This document shows positions 18,478 to 26,930 of a stretch of 64,000 nucleotides of DNA, one piece after another. Positions within the stretch are counted from its first letter, which is position 1. Each line of letters begins with the position of its first letter. Source of the stretch: Crocinitomicaceae bacterium (lineage in GTDB: Bacteria > Bacteroidota > Bacteroidia > Flavobacteriales_D > Crocinitomicaceae). The stretch lies in the NCBI GenBank assembly GCA_029251865.1, contig JAQXCN010000045.1:20434-84433 (forward strand), in the 5' to 3' direction. The translations under genes were made by a program, and so were the position numbers. The notes beneath the pieces were generated by a model. It was not told where the DNA came from. It worked only from the letters and a program-made list of their open reading frames with translations, and searched no databases.

Positions 18478-19248
18478 TCAATTTATTTTAGGAGGTGTTG
18501 TACCCTTTTGATTTTTGATATGATAAATGACTTTTAATTCCTTCTCCTTTTCTGAGGATTCTTCCTCATCTTCTCGAATTTTCTGCCAGTATTGGCCCTC
18601 AAGGTCAGGAGGTTCAATCCCCAATTCTTTTTCTATTTCGTATACATATTTGGGGCGCTGAGGCCCTTGTTTTCGGTATACAAAACCTAAAATGATACCA
18701 ACAATGAATCCCATGAAATGACCCTCCCAAGATATTCTAGGTGAAATCGGAAGGATTCCCCAGATCAAGCTGCCATAAACAAACACAATAAAAAGTGATA
18801 TCGCTTGTAAGGGTTTATATTTCCTGAGTGTACCCGATGTGAAGAGAAAGGCAACTAGGCTGTATATTACACCACTCATCCCAATATGATAAGCCCCCCT
18901 GTTCGCAGCAAAAAGCCAAACACCAAGTCCCGTAAAAACCCAGCTGAAAATCAGTACTCGAAATGCAATCTCCTTATAAAAGTAGAAGAGAAGGGTTGTG
19001 AGAAGGAAGATTGGAATAGAGTTGTTAAATATGTGATTGAAGCTTTCACTTGAATGTACAAAGGGCATTAGTAATATACCTTTCAGACCTGATAGGTCTG
19101 TTGGTAAAACTCCTAGCTTATAGAACGGGAATAAAAATAAGGTATCGGCCCAAAAGACAACCCAAATCGAAAGTAGTAGAAGAAATGCTGGGAGTATTGA
19201 TCTTCCAAAACTTTTATCAAATTGATTTTGTTCTATCATAAGAGTCAT
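18478..19248 (-). CDS. Rhomboid-family intramembrane serine protease
   Basis: A 256-residue membrane protein with about six helices. The catalytic dyad is visible: Ser125 in HIGMSGVIYS and His177 in WEGHFMGFIVG. HIFNN (72-76) supplies the conserved His/Asn that form the oxyanion hole. The C-terminal 60 residues are soluble, acidic and lysine-rich (KIREDEEESSEKEKELK) and follow the membrane core. An in-frame ATG at 19239 is an alternative start. It is transcribed leftward and shares a divergent promoter region with the DUF2480 gene, where a perfect inverted repeat lies at 19279-19291. Its substrate is unknown. Confidence 0.88.
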   Translation of the reverse strand: MTLMIEQNQFDKSFGRSILPAFLLLLSIWVVFWADTLFLFPFYKLGVLPTDLSGLKGILLMPFVHSSESFNHIFNNSIPIFLLTTLLFYFYKEIAFRVLIFSWVFTGLGVWLFAANRGAYHIGMSGVIYSLVAFLFTSGTLRKYKPLQAISLFIVFVYGSLIWGILPISPRISWEGHFMGFIVGIILGFVYRKQGPQRPKYVYEIEKELGIEPPDLEGQYWQKIREDEEESSEKEKELKVIYHIKNQKGTTPPKIN

Positions 19249-19278
19249 GCTTCAAAGAGTATGCCTTTATAAAAATCA

Positions 19279-19291
19279 TGACAGAATGTCA
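19279..19291. promoter_or_regulatory. Inverted repeat TGACA-N3-TGTCA between divergent genes
   Basis: Perfect 5+3+5 inverted repeat (TGACA GAA TGTCA) between the rhomboid and DUF2480 genes. Position and symmetry suggest a protein-binding site. No regulator is assigned. Confidence 0.35.
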
Positions 19292-19322
19292 ATCAAGATA
19301 TTAAAATTTGCGTTCGAAGTTG

Positions 19323-19330
19323 TAATTTTG
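19323..19330 (+). promoter_or_regulatory. Candidate -7 box (TAATTTTG) for DUF2480-aroC
   Basis: TAATTTTG matches TAnnTTTG. It ends 6 bases before the ATG at 19337, which would make the transcript nearly leaderless. A TTTG at 19307-19310 is only 12 bases upstream, closer than the usual -33 spacing. Confidence 0.45.
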
Positions 19331-19336
19331 TAATAC

Positions 19337-19843
19337 ATGGAAATTCGAAATAAAGTTAAGGAAAGTAGTTTGATTCAAATGGACTTGGCATCTTTCAAGC
19401 CAAATTGTGAAATTATTTCTATTGATTTGTCTGAGCAGCTATGGAAGGGGCTTGTCCTTAAAGAAAAAGAGTTTCGTAGTTGGATAAAAGATACTGATTG
19501 GACTTATTATAAAGATAAAGCGGTTTTTATTTATTGTTCAACAGAAGCTATAATTCCTACATGGGCATTTATGCTTGTGACTGCTAGCTTGAATGATATT
19601 TGTTCAATTTCTCTTGTTGGTTCTGAAGAAGATTTACAGCGTATTTTAATTGTAAAAAATATTGAAAAACTGGCGCTAAACGATTTCACGGATGAACGGG
19701 TGATTATCAAGGGGTGTGCCGATATACCGGAACCCGCTTTTGCCATGTCTGAGCTTGTTAAAAAATTGCAACCTGTAGTCAAATCAATTATGTACGGTGA
19801 GCCTTGTTCAACTGTACCTATCTACAAGCGTAAAAAGCCTTAA
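19337..19843 (+). CDS. DUF2480 family protein
   Basis: A 168-residue soluble protein, recognised from its opening pattern (LIQMDLASF near 13-21, then a WKGLVLKEKEFRSWI helix) and the AIIPTWAFMLV segment near residue 70. The family is confined mainly to Bacteroidota and has no established function. The C-terminus carries KGCADIPEPAFAMSEL and ends in a basic tail, YKRKKP. It is 9 bases upstream of aroC and probably co-transcribed. The promoter box at 19323-19330 supports the ATG used. Confidence 0.85.
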   Translation: MEIRNKVKESSLIQMDLASFKPNCEIISIDLSEQLWKGLVLKEKEFRSWIKDTDWTYYKDKAVFIYCSTEAIIPTWAFMLVTASLNDICSISLVGSEEDLQRILIVKNIEKLALNDFTDERVIIKGCADIPEPAFAMSELVKKLQPVVKSIMYGEPCSTVPIYKRKKP

Positions 19844-19852
19844 TTTTAACAT

Positions 19853-20920
19853 ATGGCAGGTTCATCATTTGGTACAATTTTTAAACTTACTTCTTTTGGA
19901 GAATCTCATGGCATAGCATTGGGTGGTATTATAGATGGCTGTCCTTCTGGCGTAAAAATAGATTTCGACCTTATTCAAAATGAACTGAACCGAAGAAGAC
20001 CAGGTCAAAACAACTTTGTTACAGAAAGAAAAGAGGCGGATGAGGTTGTTTTTCTGTCTGGTATGTTTGAAGGTAAAACAACAGGGACTCCCATTGGCTT
20101 TACAATTCAGAATAAAGATCAAAAATCAAAAGACTATTCACATCTTAAAGATAACTACAGACCCTCTCATGCAGATTTTACGTATGATAAAAAATATCGC
20201 GTACGAGATTATCGGGGTGGCGGACGTTCAAGTGCACGAGAGACGGTTTGTCGTGTTGTTGCAGGAGCAATAGCGAAACAAGTGTTGAGGAAGGTCGGGA
20301 TACAATTCTCCACTTATGTCACTCGGATCGGAACTGTTGACTATGATTCCTCGATATTTTTTAGTCAAAAGGAAATTGATGTCTCACCGTTGAAATGCCC
20401 GAGCAAAGATGTGTCCGGTGAAATGGAGAGGTTGCTTTCTGACTTTAAATCAAAAGGGGATACTTTAGGCGGTATAATTCAGTGCGTAATAAAGGACGTT
20501 CCCATAGGGTTAGGTGAACCTGTATTTGATAAACTGCATGCAGATCTTGGGAAAGCCATGCTTTCAATCAATGCCGTGAAGGGTTTTGAATATGGCTCAG
20601 GTTTTCAGTCTGTTGGTATGACAGGAAGTGTTCATAATGATTCTTTTGATACAAATGGCAAAACAAAAACTAATAATTCAGGCGGTATTCAAGGCGGCAT
20701 TTCAAATGGTATGCCAATTGTGTGTAGAGTTGCATTTAAACCTGTTGCCACAATTATGAAAGACCAAGAAACGATCAACTCAAAAGGGAAACCCGTCATT
20801 ATAGAAGGTAAAGGGAGGCATGATGTATGTGTTGTCCCCCGAGCTGTGCCGATTGTAGAGGCAATGGCAGCGCTTACTATTCTTGATCATTTTTTAAGAC
20901 AAAAATCAAATCAGATATAA
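19853..20920 (+). CDS. aroC: Chorismate synthase
   Basis: Last shikimate-pathway enzyme, converting EPSP to chorismate with reduced FMN. The 355-residue protein has all family signatures: [19 protein letters not shown] (about 13-31), RRRPGQN near 46, [20 protein letters not shown] region near 100-117 with [18 protein letters not shown] after it, and [17 protein letters not shown] near 275. The C-terminal [17 protein letters not shown] is complete. It sits between DUF2480 and DUF4293 genes, 9 and 7 bases apart, so the three probably form one transcript. Confidence 0.97.
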   Translation: MAGSSFGTIFKLTSFGESHGIALGGIIDGCPSGVKIDFDLIQNELNRRRPGQNNFVTERKEADEVVFLSGMFEGKTTGTPIGFTIQNKDQKSKDYSHLKDNYRPSHADFTYDKKYRVRDYRGGGRSSARETVCRVVAGAIAKQVLRKVGIQFSTYVTRIGTVDYDSSIFFSQKEIDVSPLKCPSKDVSGEMERLLSDFKSKGDTLGGIIQCVIKDVPIGLGEPVFDKLHADLGKAMLSINAVKGFEYGSGFQSVGMTGSVHNDSFDTNGKTKTNNSGGIQGGISNGMPIVCRVAFKPVATIMKDQETINSKGKPVIIEGKGRHDVCVVPRAVPIVEAMAALTILDHFLRQKSNQI

Positions 20921-20927
20921 AACAGTT

Positions 20928-21401
20928 ATGATTCAAAGAGTTCAATCAATTTATCTTTTTCTAGCTATCCTTTGCTTGGGGGCAACCTGTACTGGCCTGG
21001 AATTCTTTCGTTTTGTTCAGGCAAACGAGATAGTTTACTTAAATGTTTTTGGAGCGCAGACTATTGTGGATGGTGCTGCTTCTGAAATCTATAAAGAAGT
21101 GCCAATTTATTTATCAGTCATTGGATTGTGTTTGTTTATGTTCATGACACTCATGAGCTACAAAAACATAAAACGTCAGCTAAAGTGGGTTCGTAGTTTG
21201 ACTTTTCTATACTTCTTGATTTTAATTGCCTCTATTGTTTATTATTACTTCGGAGGCACTCTCTTCTTTAGTGGGGCATATTTAAAAGAGTTGGGCATAG
21301 GTTACGCTTTACTTGTAGCGGGTTTTCCTTTTTGTTTTTTTTTACAACTCGGGGTTAAAAAGGACAAGAAATTGCTTGATTCTTTAAATAGATTGCGATA
21401 A
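20928..21401 (+). CDS. DUF4293 family membrane protein
   Basis: A 157-residue membrane protein with four predicted transmembrane helices (about 7-25, 60-78, 88-106, 120-140). The start MIQRVQSIYLFLAI is the typical DUF4293 opening. The family is found in Bacteroidota and has no known function. It follows aroC by 7 bases and converges on the S74 surface-protein gene with 10 bases between stops and no obvious hairpin. Confidence 0.82.
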   Translation: MIQRVQSIYLFLAILCLGATCTGLEFFRFVQANEIVYLNVFGAQTIVDGAASEIYKEVPIYLSVIGLCLFMFMTLMSYKNIKRQLKWVRSLTFLYFLILIASIVYYYFGGTLFFSGAYLKELGIGYALLVAGFPFCFFLQLGVKKDKKLLDSLNRLR

Positions 21402-21411
21402 AATAACGCGT

Positions 21412-23067
21412 CTAGTCCTTTTGATTGATTGCTGTGGTTTTATCTTGAATCAATAAAGAAACACTTTTTTGAAGGGTTTCTAACTCCACTTTTAAATCTT
21501 GAAATTCCTCATTCTTTAATTTTAATGCTGCGTTTTCAAGTTCAAGTGCTTCTACTCTTTTAAGTAAAGCTTGTGTTGCAGATACATTCAGCATCGATAT
21601 GGCCTGATAGTCAACAGTTCTAAAGTCGTTGACTTCTCTACCATAAACGAATACTTTACCTGTGTGATTTTGATTCGTTTTAATTAAGTTCGCGGTAGCT
21701 GAAACTACCGTTGTGATCTCCTCCTTATTTTCAAAAATCAAACGAATACGCTCACCTGAACTTAAATTGTTTTGAATCTGAATTATTCCTGCTTTACAGT
21801 CGGCCAGTTTATAAATGTCAGGAATGCAGTTCGTCGATTTTGAAACAGCCTGAGGGTAGACTTTTTCAAGCTGTTGCGCAATGGCCTTTTTTACTGGCTT
21901 TTCTCCATGAGAAGGGTCTATCATGTGATAATCTGTTACCTCTATTTCATTCAGCGTTGCAAGATCTTGTTTTGAATTTGAAAGCCCGTCAATATTTTTT
22001 ATTCTCTCATCAGAAATCGCATTAAATTCTCCAGCAACAATGCGGTGTGTAGCGAAAATACTTGTATTTAAGTTTGTGCCTGCTGCGGTACCTGTATTCG
22101 GTCCAGTCGCATAGTATGTAAAATTCCCAAAGGGATCGGAATAGTAGCCGTTTACATGAAGTAGCCCTTGTGAAGGCGTATTAGTATTGATCCCCACACG
22201 GCCATTTCTAACCACTAAATCTTGACCGTTAGTCGCATTCGTACCATCTGTTGTCGTAATAAAAACAGCATCGTATCCATTAAGTCTTATTCCGTCGACT
22301 GTCGGTTCATACATGAGGAAATTGTCCCCATCTATAGCGTCTTTAACTTTGTATTTGAAGGGGGAATTTATGGAAATATCACCATTTGCAACCTCTAATT
22401 TAGTTCCAGGTAATGAGGTGCCTAATCCAATATTCCCACCTGCATTAAATAAATTATTGTTGTCTACTACCCACGTTGTTCCATCCCAGAAAGTTGTATT
22501 TCCAACCAATGTACCATTTGGTAGAATGCCATCATCACCAGTTTCACCTTGAATTCCTTGTGGGCCAGTTTCACCTTGAATTCCTTGTGCGCCAGTTTCA
22601 CCTTGAATTCCTTGTGCGCCAGTTTCACCTTGAATTCCTTGTTCACCCTGAACGCCCTGTGGACCGTTACCTGCTGTTTTAGCGTATAGGGCATAAGGTA
22701 CACTCATAAGTTCTTGAGCGCCCATTGTTTCGTAATTCGACCCTCCATTTTCATCTACCGCTATTTCTAGATAAAATGGCCCATTACTCCAATCTACAAG
22801 CTCAAATGAACCACTAGTGACATTACCTTGACCGATAACGAGATTAACAAGTCCAAAAACATCTGTCGAAGCATCAAATGTTTCTTGGTAAACCATAGTG
22901 CCTCCAGCGGTATTTTGATAAAGGGTAATTTGAAGGCCAACGGCATTGTTCGATAGAACGTCACCCGTGTTGGTTCGAATAACAGCCTGATAATTTACGC
23001 CCTCAGGTGCTTGAGCAAATGAAAGTACGTGAATACAAACAAGGCAAATGATCAATAGATTTTTCAT
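21412..23067 (-). CDS. Collagen-like, S74-type (endosialidase chaperone-like) surface protein
   Basis: A 551-residue secreted protein. An upstream ATG at 23097 is in frame, but the ATG at 23067 begins a clean signal peptide (MKNLLIICLVCIHVLSFAQ) and is preferred. An N-terminal beta region (about 20-130) opens PEGVNYQAVIR, common in Flavobacteriia. A collagen-like Gly-x-y stretch (about 140-180) follows, then a middle domain with repeated GRVGINTN-like phrases. A C-terminal S74-like segment carries the motif SDERIKN (about 355), and a coiled coil of about 50 residues ends the chain. In phage tail spikes the S74 domain folds trimers and cuts itself off. Here the signal peptide suggests a trimeric cell-surface fibre. 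I see no T9SS C-terminal domain. Confidence 0.8.
   Translation of the reverse strand: MKNLLIICLVCIHVLSFAQAPEGVNYQAVIRTNTGDVLSNNAVGLQITLYQNTAGGTMVYQETFDASTDVFGLVNLVIGQGNVTSGSFELVDWSNGPFYLEIAVDENGGSNYETMGAQELMSVPYALYAKTAGNGPQGVQGEQGIQGETGAQGIQGETGAQGIQGETGPQGIQGETGDDGILPNGTLVGNTTFWDGTTWVVDNNNLFNAGGNIGLGTSLPGTKLEVANGDISINSPFKYKVKDAIDGDNFLMYEPTVDGIRLNGYDAVFITTTDGTNATNGQDLVVRNGRVGINTNTPSQGLLHVNGYYSDPFGNFTYYATGPNTGTAAGTNLNTSIFATHRIVAGEFNAISDERIKNIDGLSNSKQDLATLNEIEVTDYHMIDPSHGEKPVKKAIAQQLEKVYPQAVSKSTNCIPDIYKLADCKAGIIQIQNNLSSGERIRLIFENKEEITTVVSATANLIKTNQNHTGKVFVYGREVNDFRTVDYQAISMLNVSATQALLKRVEALELENAALKLKNEEFQDLKVELETLQKSVSLLIQDKTTAINQKD
22538..22645. repeat. Four tandem 27-bp copies encoding collagen-like G-x-y repeats
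   Basis: Four near-identical 27-bp units (22538-22564, 22565-22591, 22592-22618, 22619-22645) code for GETGAQGIQ-type nonapeptides on the minus strand. The unit is a multiple of three, so copy-number change would keep the frame. Confidence 0.9.
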
Positions 23068-23183
23068 TTTTAAACATTTAATGTGGTTGTGTAGCAATAA
23101 AGAGAGTGGTCAGTTTACCCTCGCCCATGACTAAATCTAAAGTACGGATATTTTATAAATTACAAAGATGGTATTTCTGTTCT

Positions 23184-24761
23184 CTACGAAAGCTGATCTG
23201 AAACCAACTTGTATGTAGGGTCTTCCATCACATTAACATCTATAATCTTTTCAGCATTTTTAAGTAGTCTAGAACAGTCTTTGCTTAAGTGTTTTAGTTG
23301 TACTTTTTTTCCAGCCTCACGGTAACGTTCTGTTATCTTGTTAAGAGCTTCTATAGCTGACATGTCAACGACTCGACTTTCTGCAAAGTCAATAATTACA
23401 TCTGTCGGGTCAGCTTGAACATCAAATTTTTCATTGAAAACGCTTATTGAACCAAAAAATAGAGGTCCGTAAATTTCGTAATGTTTCACACCATCCTTGT
23501 CAATATGTTTTCTTGCGCGAATTCTTTTCGCATTATCCCATGAAAATACAAGTGCTGCAATGACCACACCGAGAAGCACAGCCAAAGCTAGGTTATGAAG
23601 AAGAACTGTAATAAGTGTAACTGCAAGCATAACAATAACATCCGATTTGGGCATCCTATTGAAGGTTCTAAAACTTGCCCATTCGAACGTACCAATTGAA
23701 ACCATAATCATCAAACCTGTCAAAGCTGCCATAGGTAACTTTTCTATGAGGCTTGAACCGAACATTATGAATACAAGTAGCATTATTGCCGCAACAATTC
23801 CCGAAAGTCTCGCTCTTGCTCCTGATGATATATTAATTAGACTTTGTCCAATCATAGCACATCCTCCCATACCTGATAATAAACCTGATAGAATATTCGC
23901 GGCCCCTTGTGCAACGGCTTCTTTATTTCCACGTCCTCTAGTTTGCGTGATTTCGTCAATAATATTTAAAGTCAAAAGACTTTCAATAAGTCCAACCCCA
24001 GCAACAATTGCGGCGTAAGGAAAAATAAGCTCTAATGTCTCTAATGAAAGTGGAATGCTCGGTAGGTTGAAAGGAGGAAAACCACCTTGAATAGATGCGA
24101 TATCACCTACCGTCGTTGTAGAAATATCGAAAAAATAGACAATTCCAAATATGGCTAAAATTGCGGTTAAGGCTGCCGGAATCACCTTTGTTATTTTGGG
24201 GAGGCCCCAAATTATAACCATTGCGGTTACAACTAGACCAATAAATATATAGAGTTCTTGCCCCGACATCCAAGGTGCATTAGGGTCAGTGCTATCCGTA
24301 GTGAATTGGCTCAGCTGTGAAAGAAATATGATGATCGCCAAACCATTTACAAAGCCAAAAATAACGGGTTGAGGCACGAGTCTCATGAATTTTCCGAGCT
24401 TAAGAATACCTGCGATTATTTGAATTATTCCTGCTAAAATAACAGTGGCAAATACATATTGCGTTATTTCATCAACTGTAATATTGGGATTGATTTGCTT
24501 TAATGAGGTTACGAGTCCAAAAAACACAACTGCAATTGCTCCCGTCGCACCTGATATCATTCCCGGACGCCCACCGAATATTGCCGTAATAATCCCCATT
24601 ATGAATGCGGCATAAAGTCCTGTAAGTGGAGATAATCCTGCGATAAGAGCGAAAGCGACGGCTTCAGGAATTAAGGCCATTGCTACCGTTAAACCTGAAA
24701 GTATTTCAGTTCTATAATTTACCTTTTGTTTTAAATCGAAAAGGTTGAAGTATTTATGCAT
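23184..24761 (-). CDS. SulP-family anion transporter with STAS domain
   Basis: A 525-residue inner-membrane transporter of sulfate, bicarbonate or a similar anion. The membrane core (about residues 15-410) includes GLTVAMALIPEAVAFALIAG near 23, GGRPGMISGATGAIAVVFFG near 80 and a GMGGCAMIGQS motif near 300. The STAS domain follows (about 425-525), with DFAESRVVDMSAIEAL. The open frame extends to 24812, but MHKYFNLF at 24761 is the natural start and leaves room for the promoter box at 24801-24808 and a palindrome at 24775-24788. The substrate is not settled by sequence; bicarbonate is common for marine members. Confidence 0.9.
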   Translation of the reverse strand: MHKYFNLFDLKQKVNYRTEILSGLTVAMALIPEAVAFALIAGLSPLTGLYAAFIMGIITAIFGGRPGMISGATGAIAVVFFGLVTSLKQINPNITVDEITQYVFATVILAGIIQIIAGILKLGKFMRLVPQPVIFGFVNGLAIIIFLSQLSQFTTDSTDPNAPWMSGQELYIFIGLVVTAMVIIWGLPKITKVIPAALTAILAIFGIVYFFDISTTTVGDIASIQGGFPPFNLPSIPLSLETLELIFPYAAIVAGVGLIESLLTLNIIDEITQTRGRGNKEAVAQGAANILSGLLSGMGGCAMIGQSLINISSGARARLSGIVAAIMLLVFIMFGSSLIEKLPMAALTGLMIMVSIGTFEWASFRTFNRMPKSDVIVMLAVTLITVLLHNLALAVLLGVVIAALVFSWDNAKRIRARKHIDKDGVKHYEIYGPLFFGSISVFNEKFDVQADPTDVIIDFAESRVVDMSAIEALNKITERYREAGKKVQLKHLSKDCSRLLKNAEKIIDVNVMEDPTYKLVSDQLS

Positions 24762-24774
24762 GTTTATTGTATTC

Positions 24775-24788
24775 TTTGAACGTTCAAA
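24775..24788. promoter_or_regulatory. Perfect 14-bp palindrome (TTTGAACGTTCAAA) in the sulP leader
   Basis: TTTGAAC followed directly by GTTCAAA is perfectly self-complementary. It lies 14 bases before the sulP ATG and 12 bases downstream of its candidate -7 box, a usual position for a repressor site. No regulator is identified. Confidence 0.45.
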
Positions 24789-24800
24789 TAAAAAAGAGGG

Positions 24801-24808
24801 CAAAAATA
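24801..24808 (-). promoter_or_regulatory. Candidate -7 box (TATTTTTG) for sulP
   Basis: Reading leftward, TATTTTTG matches TAnnTTTG. It lies 39 bases before the ATG at 24761 and rules out the longer frame starting at 24812. Confidence 0.5.
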
Positions 24809-24877
24809 CCATTTAATCCACGTTTTAGAGAATTATCAAGAACTATTCTTCTAATTTCGCGCCATATAACAATACTT

Positions 24878-26743
24878 ATGAATTTTCTTTCGATTGAAGG
24901 TGTTACTAAATCTTTTGGTGATCGTGTTTTATTCTCAGATGTTTCCTTTGGTATTGATCAAGGTCAAAAGGTCGCAATAGTTGCAAAAAATGGCGCAGGT
25001 AAAACAACGCTTTTAAATTGTCTAATGGGCAAAGAAGCAAAAGATTCCGGTAACATTGTTTTTCGAAATGACATTGAAGTTGCCTTTATGGAACAAGCAG
25101 AAAGTCTGCCACTTGACCAGACGATTTACGATGTTATTTTCGACCATGCCAATCCCAAACTTCAACTGATTAAGAGATATAATGATGCATTAGTTAAAAA
25201 TGACGAAGATGCCTTATCGAACCTTTACCAGGAGTTAACCGATCTTGATGCCTGGGATTTGGAAAGCCAAGTCAAACAATTTTTATCTGTTTTTAAGCTT
25301 GAGGATGTTCAGCAAAAGATAGCAGATTTATCCGGTGGCCAGAAAAAAAGAATTACCCTAATTAAAGTCCTACTTTCAGACGCTGATTTTTTATTGTTAG
25401 ATGAGCCAACAAACCACCTGGATTTAGATATGATTGAATGGCTCGAAAACTATTTATCGAATTCAAAATCGACATTGCTTATGGTTACGCATGACCGTTA
25501 TTTTCTTGAGGTAGTGTGTGATACAATTCTGGAGTTGGCTAATGAAACGTTATATAAATACAAAGGAAATTTTTCATATTACTTAGAAAAGAAGGCAGAA
25601 CGCGAAGAGCAGCTTCAGTCAACCGTTGAAAAGGCAAGAAATACTTTTAGAAAGGAGCTTGATTGGATCAGAAGACAGCCTAAAGCCAGGGGGACAAAGC
25701 AAAAGGCTAGGATTGATTCTTTTCATGAGGTTAAAAAAGTTGCCTCAACTAATTTGAGTGAAACAGAATTAGAATTACCGGTCAAAATGGAACGATTAGG
25801 CTCTAAAATCGTGGAGTTTCACAAAGTGTTTAAATCCTATGATGCCAAGAAAATATTGTCAAGTTTCTCCTACAACGTGCAGCGGAAAGAGCGACTAGGT
25901 ATTGTTGGTAAAAATGGAACAGGAAAAACGACGTTTTTAAAAATGATGATGGGGGAGACACCTATCGATTCAGGTAAGATTGTTATTGGTGAAACCGTAG
26001 TTTTTGGTCACTTTAGTCAGGAGCTAGGGGAAGTAGATCCTGACTTTAAGGTGATTGACGTTGTTAAGGAGGTTGCCGAATTTATACCCCTAGAAAAAGG
26101 AAAACAATTATCAGCAGCACAACTTTTGGAGCGGTTTTTATTTCCGCGAAGTATGCATTATAATTTCGTGCGAAAACTTAGTGGAGGGGAAAGAAGAAGG
26201 TTGAAACTATTAAGGGTTTTGATGTCTAATCCGAACTTCTTGGTTTTAGATGAGCCAACAAATGACTTGGATATTTTCGCTATGGCAGTTCTCGAAGAAT
26301 ATTTGAGAGGTTTTCAAGGTTGTCTTATTGTCGTCTCTCATGATCGATATTTCATGGATAAAATGGTAGACCATCTTTTTGTTTTTGAATCCGAGGCTGA
26401 AATTGTGGACGTCATTGGTAACTACACAACCTATCGAAAAAAGCAAAAGGCAATTACTAAGAATAAGGCAAAAGAAAATTCAGAGACTAAACCCCAATCG
26501 GTTCATGTTGAACAAAGAGTAAAAGAAAAGAAGAAGCTTTCATTTAAAGAAAAGCAAGAATATGAATCTTTGGAGCATGAAATTGAGCAATTGGAGAAGA
26601 GCAAACAGCAGTACACAGATATGTTATCTCAAGGTGTTTTACAGGGAGAAGAATTATACGAAACAGGTGAAAAACTGGCTAAAGTAGTGGAATCTATTGA
26701 GTTGAAAACAAATAGGTGGCTTTTGTTGTCTGAATACATCTAA
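24878..26743 (+). CDS. uup: ABC-F family ATPase, Uup-like
   Basis: A soluble 621-residue protein with two ATP-binding cassettes and no membrane part. First cassette: Walker A AKNGAGKTT (about 36-44), signature LSGGQKKR (about 150) and LLLDEPTNHLDL. Second: GKNGTGKTT (about 345), LSGGERRR and LVLDEPTNDLD. A charged inter-domain linker (RKELDWIRRQPKARGTKQKA) precedes the second cassette. A C-terminal coiled coil (about 550-621, EYESLEHEIEQLEKSKQQY) is the DNA-binding domain of Uup. ABC-F proteins act on the ribosome; Uup also affects transposon excision in E. coli. The start at 24878 (MNFLSIEGV) is chosen over an upstream one because the fold begins there. Confidence 0.92.
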   Translation: MNFLSIEGVTKSFGDRVLFSDVSFGIDQGQKVAIVAKNGAGKTTLLNCLMGKEAKDSGNIVFRNDIEVAFMEQAESLPLDQTIYDVIFDHANPKLQLIKRYNDALVKNDEDALSNLYQELTDLDAWDLESQVKQFLSVFKLEDVQQKIADLSGGQKKRITLIKVLLSDADFLLLDEPTNHLDLDMIEWLENYLSNSKSTLLMVTHDRYFLEVVCDTILELANETLYKYKGNFSYYLEKKAEREEQLQSTVEKARNTFRKELDWIRRQPKARGTKQKARIDSFHEVKKVASTNLSETELELPVKMERLGSKIVEFHKVFKSYDAKKILSSFSYNVQRKERLGIVGKNGTGKTTFLKMMMGETPIDSGKIVIGETVVFGHFSQELGEVDPDFKVIDVVKEVAEFIPLEKGKQLSAAQLLERFLFPRSMHYNFVRKLSGGERRRLKLLRVLMSNPNFLVLDEPTNDLDIFAMAVLEEYLRGFQGCLIVVSHDRYFMDKMVDHLFVFESEAEIVDVIGNYTTYRKKQKAITKNKAKENSETKPQSVHVEQRVKEKKKLSFKEKQEYESLEHEIEQLEKSKQQYTDMLSQGVLQGEELYETGEKLAKVVESIELKTNRWLLLSEYI

Positions 26744-26866
26744 TAGCTAACGAAATCACAAGGTATTGATTAACAAGTATTTAAGTTAAAATATTTGCTG
26801 TCCTTATTTAATTGTTTGTGTTTCTACCAATTTTCTGTTTTGTCAAATTATTTTTTTTTCAATAAA

Positions 26867-26883
26867 TTGCATGTTCCGTGCAA
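26867..26883. terminator. Possible hairpin (TTGCATG-TTC-CGTGCAA) downstream of uup
   Basis: Seven-base arms with one G-U pair and a TTC loop, followed by CTTTTAAT. It could end uup transcription or be an operator for the next gene; the U-tract is weak. The rest of 26744-26930 is AT-rich with nothing else recognised. Confidence 0.3.
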
Positions 26884-26930
26884 CTTTTAATACAATAAAC
26901 TTGTCTATACGTTGTAAGATTAATATTTAA

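Noticed and set aside
22538..22645. Regular 27-bp repeats that could be taken for a CRISPR array
   Set aside because: No spacers between units; the repeats encode collagen-like nonapeptides in frame.
21412..23067. S74 and collagen-like domains as a sign of a prophage
   Set aside because: A signal peptide is present and no phage structural, integrase or lysis genes are near.
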